64,000 nucleotides of DNA from Methylocystis sp. MJC1. GTDB taxonomy: Bacteria; Pseudomonadota; Alphaproteobacteria; Rhizobiales; Beijerinckiaceae. The stretch is from assembly GCF_026427715.1 (NCBI RefSeq), contig NZ_CP107559.1, forward strand, positions 124,001 through 188,000. Reading direction: 5' to 3'. Of the stretch, positions 35,727-44,900 are shown piece by piece; positions within the stretch are counted from its first letter, which is position 1; each line of letters starts with the position of its first letter. Made by a program: the position numbers and the translations under genes. Under the pieces are notes generated by a model. It saw only the letters and a list, made by a program, of their open reading frames with translations, had not been told where the DNA came from and ran no database searches.

Positions 35727-36361
35727 TTCAGTAGCTCCGAAGCCGTAATGATGGACTGCGCGATTTCGGAAATTTTTTTGCTCTCGCGCATAGCCGCGCC
35801 ACGCAATAACTTGTAGGCCTCGTCTTCCGAGAGTTTCTTCGCCTTCATCAGAATGCCTTTCGCGCGATCGATCGTCTTGCGTTCTTCAAGATCCGAGCGC
35901 GCGCGCTCCAACTCGTTCTGTAACTTGGCGAAGGCGTTGAAGCGCGACACGCAAAGGTCGAGGATCGATTTGATCCGCTCTTTCTTCAGCCCGTCGACGA
36001 TATAAGCGGAAACGCCGGCGTCGACAGACGCTTGAATGGAGGCCGCGTCGGATTGATCCACAAACATGGCGACGGGCCGACGGACGGCGCGGCTCACCTG
36101 AAACATCTGTTCAAGTTCGTCGCGAGAGGGATTCTCGAGGTCGATGAGAATGACGTCGGGGTCGATCGCATAGACCCGCTTCAGCAGGTGGTGGCGCTCG
36201 GCGATGTGTTCGACCTCGATGAAGCCGGCTTCGCGTAATCCTTCCTTGAGGATGGCGGCGCGGATGGGACTCTCGTCGATGATGACAATTTTCACGGGCG
36301 GGGCGGGGGTAGTGACGGCGGCTCTAAGCTTCGGCTTCACTGACGCTATAGAGATGTCCAT
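35723..36361 (-). CDS. nasT: NasT, ANTAR-domain antiterminator
   Basis: A receiver-like domain (VKIVIIDESPIRAAILKEGL, then DPDVILIDLENPSRDELEQ) is followed by a coiled coil and a C-terminal ANTAR domain (RKTIDRAKGILMKAKKLSED, then AYKLLRGAAM). ANTAR domains bind paired hexaloop hairpins in RNA. The ATG at 36361 gives 212 residues; start choice is uncertain, with an upstream in-frame ATG near 36412 and a GTG just before VKIVIID. A possible sigma-70 promoter, TTGACG-N17-CACAAT, lies at 36372-36400; it would fit one of the later starts better. The targets are the two leaders at 34320 and 37818. Confidence 0.9.
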   Translation of the reverse strand: MDISIASVKPKLRAAVTTPAPPVKIVIIDESPIRAAILKEGLREAGFIEVEHIAERHHLLKRVYAIDPDVILIDLENPSRDELEQMFQVSRAVRRPVAMFVDQSDAASIQASVDAGVSAYIVDGLKKERIKSILDLCVSRFNAFAKLQNELERARSDLEERKTIDRAKGILMKAKKLSEDEAYKLLRGAAMRESKKISEIAQSIITASELLK

Positions 36362-36623
36362 CGGTTGCTCAATTGTGCAATGCATCCAACAGCGCGTCAA
36401 CGATTTTGACAACTGCTACATTGCCTAGCGTAACCCCGACGAGGATGCATGGAGTCTCCTGATAGCGTCGCACTCGGGCGAGCCTTGCTGAAAGCCAGGG
36501 GCGTTGATCATCAGCCGACCTACACAGCGATAGGCGTTGCGCCAAAGCGGCGCCGAGCACTGTTGATCGACACCGCGAACGTCCCTGGTTGAAAATCTTG
36601 GATTGCGGCGCGCTGGAAGGGCG

Positions 36624-37763
36624 CTAGATTTTCACTTTGAGCTGCATGCTTGCCTGCCAGTTCTTCATGATCTGCGGCCCATTGAGGTTTTGATAAACGG
36701 GCAAACCCGCTTCCACGCCGAGCGACCAGTTTTCATAGCCAACGAATCTCCCGCTAACGGTCGCTCCGCCGAAAAGCTCGACACGCTGTCCGCCATAAAA
36801 GAGCGGATTGCTCGGCACAGCCGCTCCGCGAATCTCCGGATCCCAGCCGCGGATCGGCCCTTGCAGCGAAGCGCTGGCGCGGAAAGTCGTGGTGAGTCCT
36901 GGTATCCAAGTGTACCCGCCCCAGCCGCTCAACTCATGGAGATCGCCCCAAAGATAGCCTTGCGGATTGGGACCGAGGGGAAAACGCCCACGATAAGACG
37001 CCCCCCAAGACCATGGGCCGAGATACCCCGCATAGACCACGCCCGGCATGATGTCGAATGTGCCTGTCCCGAGCTGCATGCCATAGAAGCCGCGAATGTT
37101 CTGCACCGTCCGGTTCGGCAGAATAAAGTCGTTGAAGGTGGCGGTGTTGCTGCCGGTCGGAAAGGAGAAGCCGAGAGAGATTTGGACGCGATTGATGTCG
37201 TCCTGATAGACGCGATAGACGCCGGATAAGGCGAAGTCGGAGAGGCTCGCTGTCGTCGGGTAGTTTCTCGCAAGCGGGAGGATCCCACTTGCCCCCTTGA
37301 ATACGATGGTATCGAGGCTCTTTTCGGCCATGCCGGCGTTGAGCACGACGTTGAAGTCCCTTGTCACACCGTAACTAAGGCCGAGGATTTGCGTCCGGAA
37401 AGCGATGTTCTGCGGAACGATGCGTACGGTCTGAGTCGGGTTGAGGAAGAATGGCACCGTTGAGACGATGTATTCATTCGAAACCGTTCGGGTCCCCATT
37501 TTAATGCCCGAGAGGTTTCCAATGGTGGGGGTGATCGAGACGACCAGCTTGCCGGCAGCCGGCATGTCGACGCCGAAAACGCCTATCGGCCCGGGTGGCG
37601 GCGCTGGAGGGGCCGCCGGCGCCGCGGGCGCTGGGGCGGGAGTGGCGAGCTTTTTCTCAAGGTCCGAAGCTTGCGCGCCGAGCGCAACAAGAGAGAGCGT
37701 TGCGCCTGCTATAGAGCGTCGCGCGCAAAGGCGTACATGGGAGAAATGGCGTCCCTTCTTCAT
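36624..37763 (-). CDS. Outer-membrane beta-barrel protein, probable nitrate-regulated channel
   Basis: A 379-residue exported protein. The ATG at 37763 gives a basic signal peptide ending ALGAQAS, followed by a Pro/Ala-rich linker. The rest alternates polar and hydrophobic residues with many Gly and aromatic residues and ends in an amphipathic strand (WQASMQLKVKI). It resembles the transporter family PF13557 (once named MetA-pathway of phenol degradation), which are outer-membrane barrels. A sigma-54-like promoter and ANTAR leader upstream place it under the same control as nitrate uptake. A role as a nitrate or nitrite pore is inference. Confidence 0.75.
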   Translation of the reverse strand: MKKGRHFSHVRLCARRSIAGATLSLVALGAQASDLEKKLATPAPAPAAPAAPPAPPPGPIGVFGVDMPAAGKLVVSITPTIGNLSGIKMGTRTVSNEYIVSTVPFFLNPTQTVRIVPQNIAFRTQILGLSYGVTRDFNVVLNAGMAEKSLDTIVFKGASGILPLARNYPTTASLSDFALSGVYRVYQDDINRVQISLGFSFPTGSNTATFNDFILPNRTVQNIRGFYGMQLGTGTFDIMPGVVYAGYLGPWSWGASYRGRFPLGPNPQGYLWGDLHELSGWGGYTWIPGLTTTFRASASLQGPIRGWDPEIRGAAVPSNPLFYGGQRVELFGGATVSGRFVGYENWSLGVEAGLPVYQNLNGPQIMKNWQASMQLKVKI

Positions 37764-37817
37764 CGTCAGCCTGCCGGTTCGTCGTGCGCCCAAGCATTCT
37801 GCGAAGGCGTCGAGCAC

Positions 37818-37907
37818 AAAAAAAAGCCGCTGGCCGATAAGCCGTCGCCAATTGGCGACCGTGCTATCGGAACAGCGGCGTTGCTGATTGTGACCCGCCT
37901 TTGGGTC
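37818..37907 (-). promoter_or_regulatory. Second ANTAR antitermination leader with intrinsic terminator
   Basis: On the minus strand, P1 is GACCC-AAAGGC-GGGTC (37907-37892) and P2 is CAGC-AACGCC-GCTG (37886-37873). Both loops have A1 and G4, and P2 is identical to that of the nrtA leader. The terminator stem (GCCGCTG pairing with CAGCGGC, 37879-37826, with an inner CCGATA/TATCGG stem) is followed by eight U (37825-37818). The barrel gene starts about 55 bases further on. Confidence 0.87.
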
Positions 37908-37936
37908 CATCCACGTGTGTGGCTGGGACGAAGCTG

Positions 37937-37951
37937 GCAAATATTAAGCCA
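37937..37951 (-). promoter_or_regulatory. Sigma-54 promoter of the barrel gene
   Basis: The minus strand reads TGGCTT-AATAT-TTGC, with exact -24/-12 spacing and the invariant GG and GC. The predicted start is near 37925, shortly before the ANTAR hairpins, as in the nrt operon. Confidence 0.65.
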
Positions 37952-38244
37952 AGCAGCTGCTTGTATTTAATTACGCAAATAAATCAGCGAGGTACAAAGT
38001 TTGACCCTGGCAGCTTACGCGCTGCCTCGCTGGGCGCGGTATCGTCGTTGTGGCGAAAAAGCGTGCAGCCTGCCGCCAATTTGCCTGCTGGTATGTTTCC
38101 CAAGCGGCGTGATTTCGTCGCCGAAGGCCAGGCGCACGTAAGCGGGCAAAATCCTTACGCTGAAATTCTAAGCTGCGCGGATTCGCGCATCGCTCCAGAA
38201 TACGCCTTCGACGCGTTGCGACCCCTTCGACAATCTCGCGAGTC
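37952..38244. other. Intergenic region between the barrel and a hypothetical gene
   Basis: About 290 bases beyond the barrel promoter. No frame resembles a known protein. UAS sites for NtrC are expected near here but none was picked out with confidence. Confidence 0.35.
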
Positions 38245-39093
38245 TCACGGTCGCACCCCTCGCCGCTCTTTCCAGCGTGACGCGAGCTGTTGCCAGCGCG
38301 GGGACTCGATCTTGGCGCGGCGAGAAAGTGGCTTGCGGGCGTCGCTGGCGCGCGTCGAGGGCTCCGGCGCAGGAAGAGGCGCGTGCGTTTCTGTGTTACT
38401 CTCCGGCTCGTCGACAAGGCTCGCGATTATCTCTTCGATGGTGCGCTTGCGAGGTTTCGTCGTTTTCTTCGCCTCGACGACGCGAGAATCTTCGAAAGGC
38501 GGCTTTTCTGGCTTTCGGAGCGCAATTTTCTTAGCTTTCCGAGGTTTCTCCGGATTATCTCGCGTGATCGGCGCTTTGGGCTTCCTGGGCGCCGGCTCGA
38601 GATGCGCCTCAATCTGCGGCGTCTCCTCAACGACGGATTCCAAGATACGCCCGCCCTCCCATGGGCGCTTGCCGGGGATTTCGAGGTGCGGTTCTGACGG
38701 GTCAGGATAGGGGGTCTCAATCGGAACGCGAGGCAGTTCTGGCGATCTGGCCGGGCTGGCGATCGGCGCGCGCGGATGGTGCTGCGGAGGCTGCGAACCA
38801 CCTTTCCGAACGATCTCAACGGTGAAGCTACGCGAGCGCCCCTTGAAGCCCTGGATGTCTTTCAAAATGCGTTTCAACGGTGTTTCCTGTGGGAGAGCAG
38901 CAAGTCGAGGGGGAGGGTCGGCGCCCGTCGCAGGGTTGAACTGCCGGGGAGCGCCCTCATACTTCAGACTCTGAGTATCATGACATGGTTCTACTCTGTT
39001 GCCTGCTGTGGTTCCATCGCTGAGCGCAGCAGCAGAGGCAAGAGCAAGCGCGGAGAAACGTTCTGGCAGACCAATCGGCAAGCCGTCGCCCAT
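38245..39093 (-). CDS. Hypothetical Pro/Lys/Glu-rich protein
   Basis: From the ATG at 39093 the frame gives 282 residues; the ORF is open to 39180. The middle and C-terminal parts are rich in Pro, Lys, Arg and Glu with few hydrophobics (for example EKPRKAKKIALRKPEKPP), suggesting a disordered protein; the end reads WQQLASRWKERRG. No family is recognised. The region near ETPLKRILKDIQGFKGRSRS could be a short helix. It could also be a chance frame in GC-rich DNA; the composition makes that only moderately likely. Confidence 0.4.
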   Translation of the reverse strand: MGDGLPIGLPERFSALALASAAALSDGTTAGNRVEPCHDTQSLKYEGAPRQFNPATGADPPPRLAALPQETPLKRILKDIQGFKGRSRSFTVEIVRKGGSQPPQHHPRAPIASPARSPELPRVPIETPYPDPSEPHLEIPGKRPWEGGRILESVVEETPQIEAHLEPAPRKPKAPITRDNPEKPRKAKKIALRKPEKPPFEDSRVVEAKKTTKPRKRTIEEIIASLVDEPESNTETHAPLPAPEPSTRASDARKPLSRRAKIESPRWQQLASRWKERRGVRP

Positions 39094-39238
39094 TTCGGAT
39101 AGGTGACGCCTGACGCACTGTCTATAAGTATTTATGGACGCTGTCACGTTAAAGACTAAGTGGCAATTCCCGCCGGACAAGGCACGACCCGATCGCCCGT
39201 GGAGCTAATAAACGCAACCGCTTCCGCCTCAGATCGGA

Positions 39239-39268
39239 GGGCTCCCGATCGTCGCCGATCGGGAGCCC
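39239..39268 (-). terminator. Strong hairpin downstream of the aldehyde dehydrogenase gene
   Basis: A perfect 12-bp stem, GGGCTCCCGATC with GATCGGGAGCCC, around a six-base loop, about 75 bases after the dehydrogenase stop. There is no U-run, so it may end transcription inefficiently or protect the 3' end. Confidence 0.5.
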
Positions 39269-39341
39269 TGCCCGTAAACGACAGAATACATTCGGGCTCG
39301 AATGCTGCCTCTGTTGAAGCTTCGACAAGAATTCAGTTGAA

Positions 39342-40859
39342 TTAAAAAAAGCCAACCTTGTTCGGATTGTAGGAGACCAGCAGGTTCTTCGTCTGTTGGT
39401 AGTGACCGAGCATCATGTGATGGTTCTCGCGGCCTACGCCCGATTGCTTGTATCCCCCGAAGGCCGCATGCGCAGGATAGGCGTGGTAGCAATTGGTCCA
39501 GACGCGCCCGGCCTGAATGGCGCGGCCCATGTGATAAGCGCGGTTGACGTTGCGTGTCCAGACGCCAGCGCCGAGGCCAAAGATCGTGTCATTGGCGATC
39601 TCCACTGCTTCTTCGTCGGTGTCGAACACCGTGACGGAAAGGACCGGACCGAAAATCTCCTCCTGGAAAATGCGCATTTTGTTATGGCCGCGGAGCACGG
39701 TCGGCTGCACGTAATTTCCGCCGGCGAGATCGCCTGGCAGCTCCGCCTTGCCGCCGCCGATCAGCAGTTCGGCGCCTTCCTTGCTGCCGATGTCGATATA
39801 GGAGAGGATCTTGTCCATCTGTTCGCGAGACGCCTGCGCGCCGACCATTGTCTTCTCGTCGAGCGGATCGCCCTGCACGATCGCGCCCACGCGCTTCAGG
39901 GCCTTTTCCATAAAGGCGTCGTAGATCTTTCGCTGCACGAGGGCGCGGCTAGGACAGGTGCATATCTCGCCCTGGTTCAAGGCGAACATGACGAAACCCT
40001 CCAATGCCTTGTCGAGGAAGGCGTCGTCCTCGGCCATCACATCAGCAAAGAAGATATTGGGCGACTTGCCGCCGAGCTCCAGGGTCGCGGGGATCAGACT
40101 ATCGGCCGCATAGCCGGCGATCAGCCGGCCCGTCGACGTCTCGCCAGTGAAGGCGATCTTGGCGATCCGTTTGGAAGATGCAAGCGGCTTACCGGCCTCG
40201 AGGCCAAAGCCATTGACGATATTCACGACGCCCGGCGGCAACAGGTCGGCGACCAGCTCCGCCCAGATCAGAATTGAAAGTGGCGTTACCTCAGCCGGCT
40301 TGAGGACGACGCAATTGCCGGCCGCGAGCGCAGGGGCGATTTTCCAAGCCGCCATCAATAGCGGGAAGTTCCAAGGGATAATCTGGCCGACAACGCCAAG
40401 CGGCTCGTGAAAGTGATAGGCAATGGTATCCTGATCGATCTCCGAAACGCCCCCTTCCTGAGCGCGTATTGCCGACGCGAAATAGCGGAAGTGATCAATC
40501 GCCAGCGGTACGTCGGCTTTGGTGGTTTCTCGGATCGGCTTACCGTTGTCCCAGCTCTCGGCTTCGGCGAGGATGGTGAGATTCTGCTCCATGCGGTCGG
40601 CGATACGGTTTAGAACGCGCGCGCGTTCGGCGACGCTGGCTCTGCCCCACGAGTCTTTCGCCGTATGGGCGGCGTCGAGCGCCAGCTCTATATCCGCTGC
40701 GTCCGACCGCGCAATCTCGCAGAGGATCTGCCCGTTAACTGGAGACGGATTCTGGAAATGTCGGCCATTCGCCGACTCCATCCATCGGCCTCCTATAAAG
40801 TTCCCGTAACGCTCTTTGAATTTGGGTTGAATCGAACGGATGAAGGCTGGTTTGTTCAT
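39342..40859 (-). CDS. NAD+-dependent aldehyde dehydrogenase (AldB/ExaC type)
   Basis: A 505-residue soluble enzyme that oxidises an aldehyde to the acid. The catalytic Cys300 lies in [11 protein letters not shown] and the general base Glu261 in [11 protein letters not shown]. The NAD fold reads [19 protein letters not shown] and [17 protein letters not shown]. The GEICTCPSR form is typical of the acetaldehyde dehydrogenase AldB/ExaC group that works with PQQ alcohol dehydrogenases. A TGTCGCA palindrome lies about 105 bases upstream. With xoxF nearby it may remove the aldehyde that XoxF makes; the substrate is not proven. Confidence 0.92.
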   Translation of the reverse strand: MNKPAFIRSIQPKFKERYGNFIGGRWMESANGRHFQNPSPVNGQILCEIARSDAADIELALDAAHTAKDSWGRASVAERARVLNRIADRMEQNLTILAEAESWDNGKPIRETTKADVPLAIDHFRYFASAIRAQEGGVSEIDQDTIAYHFHEPLGVVGQIIPWNFPLLMAAWKIAPALAAGNCVVLKPAEVTPLSILIWAELVADLLPPGVVNIVNGFGLEAGKPLASSKRIAKIAFTGETSTGRLIAGYAADSLIPATLELGGKSPNIFFADVMAEDDAFLDKALEGFVMFALNQGEICTCPSRALVQRKIYDAFMEKALKRVGAIVQGDPLDEKTMVGAQASREQMDKILSYIDIGSKEGAELLIGGGKAELPGDLAGGNYVQPTVLRGHNKMRIFQEEIFGPVLSVTVFDTDEEAVEIANDTIFGLGAGVWTRNVNRAYHMGRAIQAGRVWTNCYHAYPAHAAFGGYKQSGVGRENHHMMLGHYQQTKNLLVSYNPNKVGFF

Positions 40860-40964
40860 GGGGGTTTCCTCGGATTGTCACGCGCCGTTCTCCGGCGTCG
40901 CCCGAGGAAATTCTACCCATAGAGCTTCGTCCGCTAGCGTCGGACGAAAAGCCTCAGCGCCGCC

Positions 40965-40982
40965 TGTCGCAATTTTGCGACA
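40965..40982. promoter_or_regulatory. Palindromic operator upstream of the aldehyde dehydrogenase gene
   Basis: TGTCGCAATTTTGCGACA, two perfect 7-bp half-sites around four A/T bases. A near-identical site lies at 42170. It is probably the target of the GAF-Fis regulator encoded between them. Confidence 0.7.
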
Positions 40983-41020
40983 CTCGAGCGCGTTCAATTT
41001 TCGAACCCGAACGCGCGCAG

Positions 41021-41046
41021 AAAAATGGTCGCCCAAGAGCGACCAT
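41021..41046 (-). terminator. Intrinsic terminator of the regulator gene
   Basis: On the minus strand, ATGGTCGC-TCTTGG-GCGACCAT is followed by a short U-run (41025-41021), about 22 bases after the regulator stop. It separates regulator transcription from the dehydrogenase gene. Confidence 0.75.
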
Positions 41047-41068
41047 GTTCTCAGTTTTCAGGCGCTTC

Positions 41069-42037
41069 TCAGTGCGTATTCGAAATGCTGAGCTTGTTCA
41101 TCTTACGGTGCAGCGTCGCTCGGCTGACGCCGAGCAGCTTGGCCGCGGCCGACACATTACCTTCGGCGCGGGCGAGCGCCCTGCGGACCGCGCCGCGTTC
41201 GGCTTCGATAAGCTCTGCCTCCCCACCGACGCCCTTCGGCAGGAGGAGATCGACGGCCGGTAGTTGCGCGGCGATGCGGGCGTCGGAAATATCGAGCTCT
41301 AGCCTTGCTGATCGGGTCGCGCCGATAATGAGGTCGTGACGATCCACCGCGAGCAGCGAGGCGCCATTCCGGCCGGCGCTGGGCGACAAAAAAATGCGCG
41401 CCTCGGCGAAGAATTGGCGGAAATTCAAAGCTTCGATCGCTCGCGCGGCATCGGCCAGGGCCACTGCGACGAGGCCGATAAGCCCCTCGGATTTGATTTC
41501 GCGACCGCAGGAAACGTCAAGAGCAGCGGCGAGCCTGCCTTGATGGTTGTAAATGGGGGCAACGGTACAGCTCAAGCCCGTATGACGGGCGCGGAAGTGC
41601 TGGTCGCGATGGATCGTGAGCGCACGGGCTTCCGCGAGGCAAGTGCCGATGCCATTCGTGCCCTCGCGCGCCTCGCTCCACATCGCGCCGAGCCGCAGAC
41701 CCCAGCCTTGAAAGATAGCCTCGTCGGCGCCGCGTCCTTCGATCGGCACGCCGTCCTTGTTGGTCAGCAGCACGCAGCAACCGAGCTCGGCGACGGCGCC
41801 GAACAGCCGATCGATTGGCGCTTGCGCGACCCGCGCCAGGGGCTCGAGCTCTTCACGCGCCTGGCGCAGCTCGGCTTCAGTGAGGACGTCTGGCGCGCGG
41901 CTCTGACCAGGATCGAGCCCGTATACCGTCATCGAGCGGCGCCAGCTCGCAGCGATTGCCGATGTCGCAGGCGCGATCTCGTTCTGGACGACCGAGCGCA
42001 CCAGATCCGTGTGCGTATGTGGGATCCGTCCCTCCAT
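41069..42037 (-). CDS. GAF-Fis transcriptional regulator (AcoR-like, no AAA+ domain)
   Basis: A 322-residue protein. The N-terminal part resembles the sensor region of AcoR-type activators, with a GAF domain including EGTNGIGTCLAE, HTGLSCTVAPIYNH and GRLAAALDVSC. The C-terminal Fis-type HTH reads GNVSAAAKLLGVSRATLHRK. The sigma-54-contacting AAA+ domain with GAFTGA, which normally separates the two, is missing, so it should regulate sigma-70-type promoters. It is divergent from xoxF and flanked by its presumed palindromic operators, and probably senses an alcohol or aldehyde. Confidence 0.82.
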   Translation of the reverse strand: MEGRIPHTHTDLVRSVVQNEIAPATSAIAASWRRSMTVYGLDPGQSRAPDVLTEAELRQAREELEPLARVAQAPIDRLFGAVAELGCCVLLTNKDGVPIEGRGADEAIFQGWGLRLGAMWSEAREGTNGIGTCLAEARALTIHRDQHFRARHTGLSCTVAPIYNHQGRLAAALDVSCGREIKSEGLIGLVAVALADAARAIEALNFRQFFAEARIFLSPSAGRNGASLLAVDRHDLIIGATRSARLELDISDARIAAQLPAVDLLLPKGVGGEAELIEAERGAVRRALARAEGNVSAAAKLLGVSRATLHRKMNKLSISNTH

Positions 42038-42169
42038 CGAAGGTCTCCGGGAAAAAAGAAGGAGCGAGTATAAGCGCTTTCTAATCGAGATGCACGCTGC
42101 TCCAGCGCAGCCGCCCGGGGCCCAGGAAACCGCCTTGCATTCGGGGTCGCGCGGATCGATGCGAAAAAT

Positions 42170-42187
42170 CGTCGCAGAATTGCGACA
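42170..42187. promoter_or_regulatory. Palindromic operator between the regulator and xoxF
   Basis: CGTCGCAGAATTGCGACA, differing in one half-site end base and in the spacer from the site at 40965. It is 133 bases upstream of the regulator start and 192 bases upstream of xoxF, so it may serve both divergent genes. Confidence 0.65.
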
Positions 42188-42378
42188 CGCGGCGTCGCAT
42201 TGCTCCGCGCCCCACTAGCGGCCGAGGCCGTCCTGTTTGAAGTTCCCTTGGCACGAGCCGGCAATACGGTCCTCTGCTCCTCCCCGCGATAGACAGCGCA
42301 CGTTCTCCCAGGCGTGCGCTGTCGATCCATCATGGGAGACGACCGCTTTCAAAAGATGCCGGGCCACGGAGGAAAGCC

Positions 42379-44274
42379 ATGAACAAGTTCTTGGTGTCGT
42401 CGTCTCTTACAATGCTGGCGCTCGCATTAGGCTATGGCGCACGCGCCGACGAGTTGCTTGAATTGCAAAAGGACCCGACACAGTGGGTGTCGCCCACGGG
42501 GGATTACGCCAATCTCCGCCATTCGGCTCTCAAGCAAATTACGACCGAGAATGTCGGCAAGCTCGTCGTCGACTGGCAGTTCTCAACCGGCGTATTGCGG
42601 GGCCACGAAGGCGCCCCTCTGGTGATCCATAACATCAAGATACCTGCCGAGGAAAAGGACGGCGCGGTCGTCAAGCAAGCTTACACGACCGACGTGATGT
42701 ATCTGCATACGCCTTTCCCCAATGTCGTCTACGCCCTCGACCTCAAGGACCGCGACCACAAGATCATTTGGAAATATGCGCCGCAGCAGGACGCTTCGGT
42801 CATTCCGGTGATGTGCTGCGACACCGTGAACCGCGGCCTCGCCTATGGCGACGGTAAAATCTTCCTGGCGCAGGCCGATACGACGCTCGTCGCTCTCGAC
42901 GCCGCGACAGGCGCTTCGGCGGGCGCAAGCAAAGACAAGCCGATCTGGTCGGTTAAATTCGGCGATCCTTCGAAAGGCGAGACGTCAACCGCTGCGCCGC
43001 ATATTTTCAAGGACAAGGTCGTCGTCGGCAATGCCGGCGGCGAATATGGCGTGCGGGGCCAGATCAGCGCCTATGAGGTCAAGACCGGCAGACTGATATG
43101 GCGCGGCTATTCGACGGGTCCGGACAGCGACACGCTGATCGACCCTGAAAAGACGACGCATCTCGGTAAGCCCGTGGGTAAGGACTCCGGGATCAATACC
43201 TGGCAGGTCGATCAATGGAAGTTGGGTGGCGGGACGACCTGGGGGTGGTACAGCTATGATCCGGAGCTGAACCTCATCTACTATGGAACGGGCAATCCAT
43301 CGACCTGGAATCCGGTGCAGCGGCCCGGCGACAATCGCTGGTCCATGACGCTCTGGGCGCGTGATCTCGACACCGGCAAGGCGCGTTGGCTCTACCAGAC
43401 GACGCCCCACGACCAGTGGGATTATGACGCCGTCAACGAACTTCTGTTGGTCGATCAGGAGATCGGCGGCAAGAAAGTGAAGACGGCTGTCCACTTCGAC
43501 CGCAATGGGTTCGGTTACACCCTCGACCGCGTCAACGGCGATCTGCTCGTCGCGGAAAAATTCGATCCGGCGGTCAATTGGGCGACCAAGATCGACATGG
43601 ACAAAGCGTCAAAGACCTACGGCCGCCCGATTCTCGACGAAAGATTTTCGCCGGAAAAGAACGGCGAAGACGTCACGACGCAAGGCGCCTGCCCGACGCT
43701 TGGCTCCAAAGACGAGCAGCCCGCGAGCTACGACCCGAATACGGGGCTTTTCCTCGTTCCGACAAACCATGTCTGCATGGATTTCGAACCGTTTCGCGTG
43801 AGCTACTCGGCTGGTCAACCCTATGTCGGCGCCTCGGTGGAAATGTTCCCTGCGGACCGCGACAAGGGCGAAACCCACACGGGCAATTTCATTGCCTGGG
43901 ACGCCAGGAAGGGAAAGATCGTGTGGTCGAACAAGGAGCAGTTCTCCGCGTGGTCGGGGGCGGTCTCCACCGACGGCGGCGTGACGTTCTACGGCACTCT
44001 CGAAGGCTATCTCAAGGCGGTCGACACCAAGACCGGCAAGGAGCTCTATAAACACAAGACGCCTTCCGGCATCATTGGCAACGTCATCACCTATGAGGTC
44101 GAGGGGAAACAGTATGTCGCGGTGCTATCGGGCGTCGGCGGCTGGGCCGGCATCGGCCTTGCGGCCGGCCTTACCAAGAGCAACGACGGTCTTGGTGCGG
44201 TCGGCAACTATCGCAGCCTTTCCAATTACACGGCGCTGGGCGGCGTGCTGACCGTCTTCTCGCTGAGGGAATAA
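42379..44274 (+). CDS. xoxF: XoxF-type PQQ methanol dehydrogenase
   Basis: A 631-residue periplasmic quinoprotein with a signal peptide (residues 1-23). The eight-bladed propeller repeats and the vicinal Cys146-Cys147 ([10 protein letters not shown]) are present. The catalytic Asp348 and the extra Asp350 lie in [12 protein letters not shown]; the second Asp is the lanthanide ligand that separates XoxF from calcium-type MxaF. Glu222 and Asn306 fit the other metal ligands. It oxidises methanol or related alcohols and passes electrons to a cytochrome c. xoxG and xoxJ are not adjacent. It is longer than XoxF5 (about 600) through an insert near residues 88-103; the clade was not assigned. GGAGGAAAGCC precedes the ATG. 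Confidence 0.92.
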   Translation: MNKFLVSSSLTMLALALGYGARADELLELQKDPTQWVSPTGDYANLRHSALKQITTENVGKLVVDWQFSTGVLRGHEGAPLVIHNIKIPAEEKDGAVVKQAYTTDVMYLHTPFPNVVYALDLKDRDHKIIWKYAPQQDASVIPVMCCDTVNRGLAYGDGKIFLAQADTTLVALDAATGASAGASKDKPIWSVKFGDPSKGETSTAAPHIFKDKVVVGNAGGEYGVRGQISAYEVKTGRLIWRGYSTGPDSDTLIDPEKTTHLGKPVGKDSGINTWQVDQWKLGGGTTWGWYSYDPELNLIYYGTGNPSTWNPVQRPGDNRWSMTLWARDLDTGKARWLYQTTPHDQWDYDAVNELLLVDQEIGGKKVKTAVHFDRNGFGYTLDRVNGDLLVAEKFDPAVNWATKIDMDKASKTYGRPILDERFSPEKNGEDVTTQGACPTLGSKDEQPASYDPNTGLFLVPTNHVCMDFEPFRVSYSAGQPYVGASVEMFPADRDKGETHTGNFIAWDARKGKIVWSNKEQFSAWSGAVSTDGGVTFYGTLEGYLKAVDTKTGKELYKHKTPSGIIGNVITYEVEGKQYVAVLSGVGGWAGIGLAAGLTKSNDGLGAVGNYRSLSNYTALGGVLTVFSLRE

Positions 44275-44301
44275 AATCCGGATTAATTGCGACGGAGTTC
44301 T

Positions 44302-44346
44302 CGCTCGGCGCCTCGGTCACACCGTAGCGCCGAGCGCAGCTCTTTT
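44302..44346 (+). terminator. Probable terminator of xoxF
   Basis: The perfect 10-bp stem CGCTCGGCGC with GCGCCGAGCG (44302-44311 and 44327-44336) lies 28 bases after the xoxF stop, followed at short distance by TCTTTTG. The U-run is weak and slightly displaced. Confidence 0.6.
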
Positions 44347-44505
44347 GATTGGTGTTGAACTGTTTCGATTCCTCAACTGTACTGCGTTGGGCGCGTCCAC
44401 CCACCCCCTCCCGTAAGGGAAGGGCGGACTGCGAAGCGGTCCGGGTGGGATAGCCTGGACCTGCAGGAGCCCTGCTTCACCCGATCGCCTCTCCCGGCGC
44501 TTCGA

Positions 44506-44900
44506 TCAGAACTCCACCCGCAGCGAGCCGAGGAACGTGCGCGGCGCCCCGGTCGTGATCGTGGAGCGGCTGCTCGCAGACGGATAATAGACCGTGTCGG
44601 TGATGTTCTTAACATTCAGCTGCGCGGTGACGGTGAAGTTTTCAATCTTTGTCGTATAGGCCACCATGCCGTTGAGCAGCGTATAACCCGGCAAGACGAA
44701 ACTGTTCGCCGTGTCGCCGAGCTGATCCGAGCTCGCGGAAACGCTGCCGGCGAGGCCCAGCCCCCCCGAATGCGCCGTCGGCGTCATATTTCACCCAGAG
44801 GTTCCCATAATTGCGCGGGCTGCCCGGCAATATGCTGCCTGCGACAGCGAGTTGCCTTTTACAGGCGGTGAGCGGATCAATCGCCGCGATGCGCTTCTTC
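44506..44900 (-). pseudogene. TonB-dependent receptor, C-terminal remnant with frameshift
   Basis: The last part of a siderophore-type outer-membrane receptor is readable: SPRNYGNLWVKYDADGAFGG in one frame, then after a run of seven C (about 44760-44766) LGLAGSVSASSDQLGDTA, PGYTLLNGMVAYTTKIENF, LNVKNITDTVYYPSA and the terminal FLGSLRVEF in the next. The plug domain and most of the barrel are missing upstream. The 5' limit is approximate. GC-rich low-complexity DNA separates it from xoxF. Confidence 0.8.

Noticed and set aside
42379..44274. Assignment as MxaF (calcium methanol dehydrogenase)
   Set aside because: The Asp two positions after the catalytic Asp (WDYD) is the XoxF mark; MxaF has Ala there, and mxa genes are absent.
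44395..44460. GC-rich stretch with CCGTAAGGG and GAAGCGGTCCGGGTGGG
   Set aside because: It may be a dispersed intergenic repeat, but only one copy is present in this window, so it cannot be supported here.
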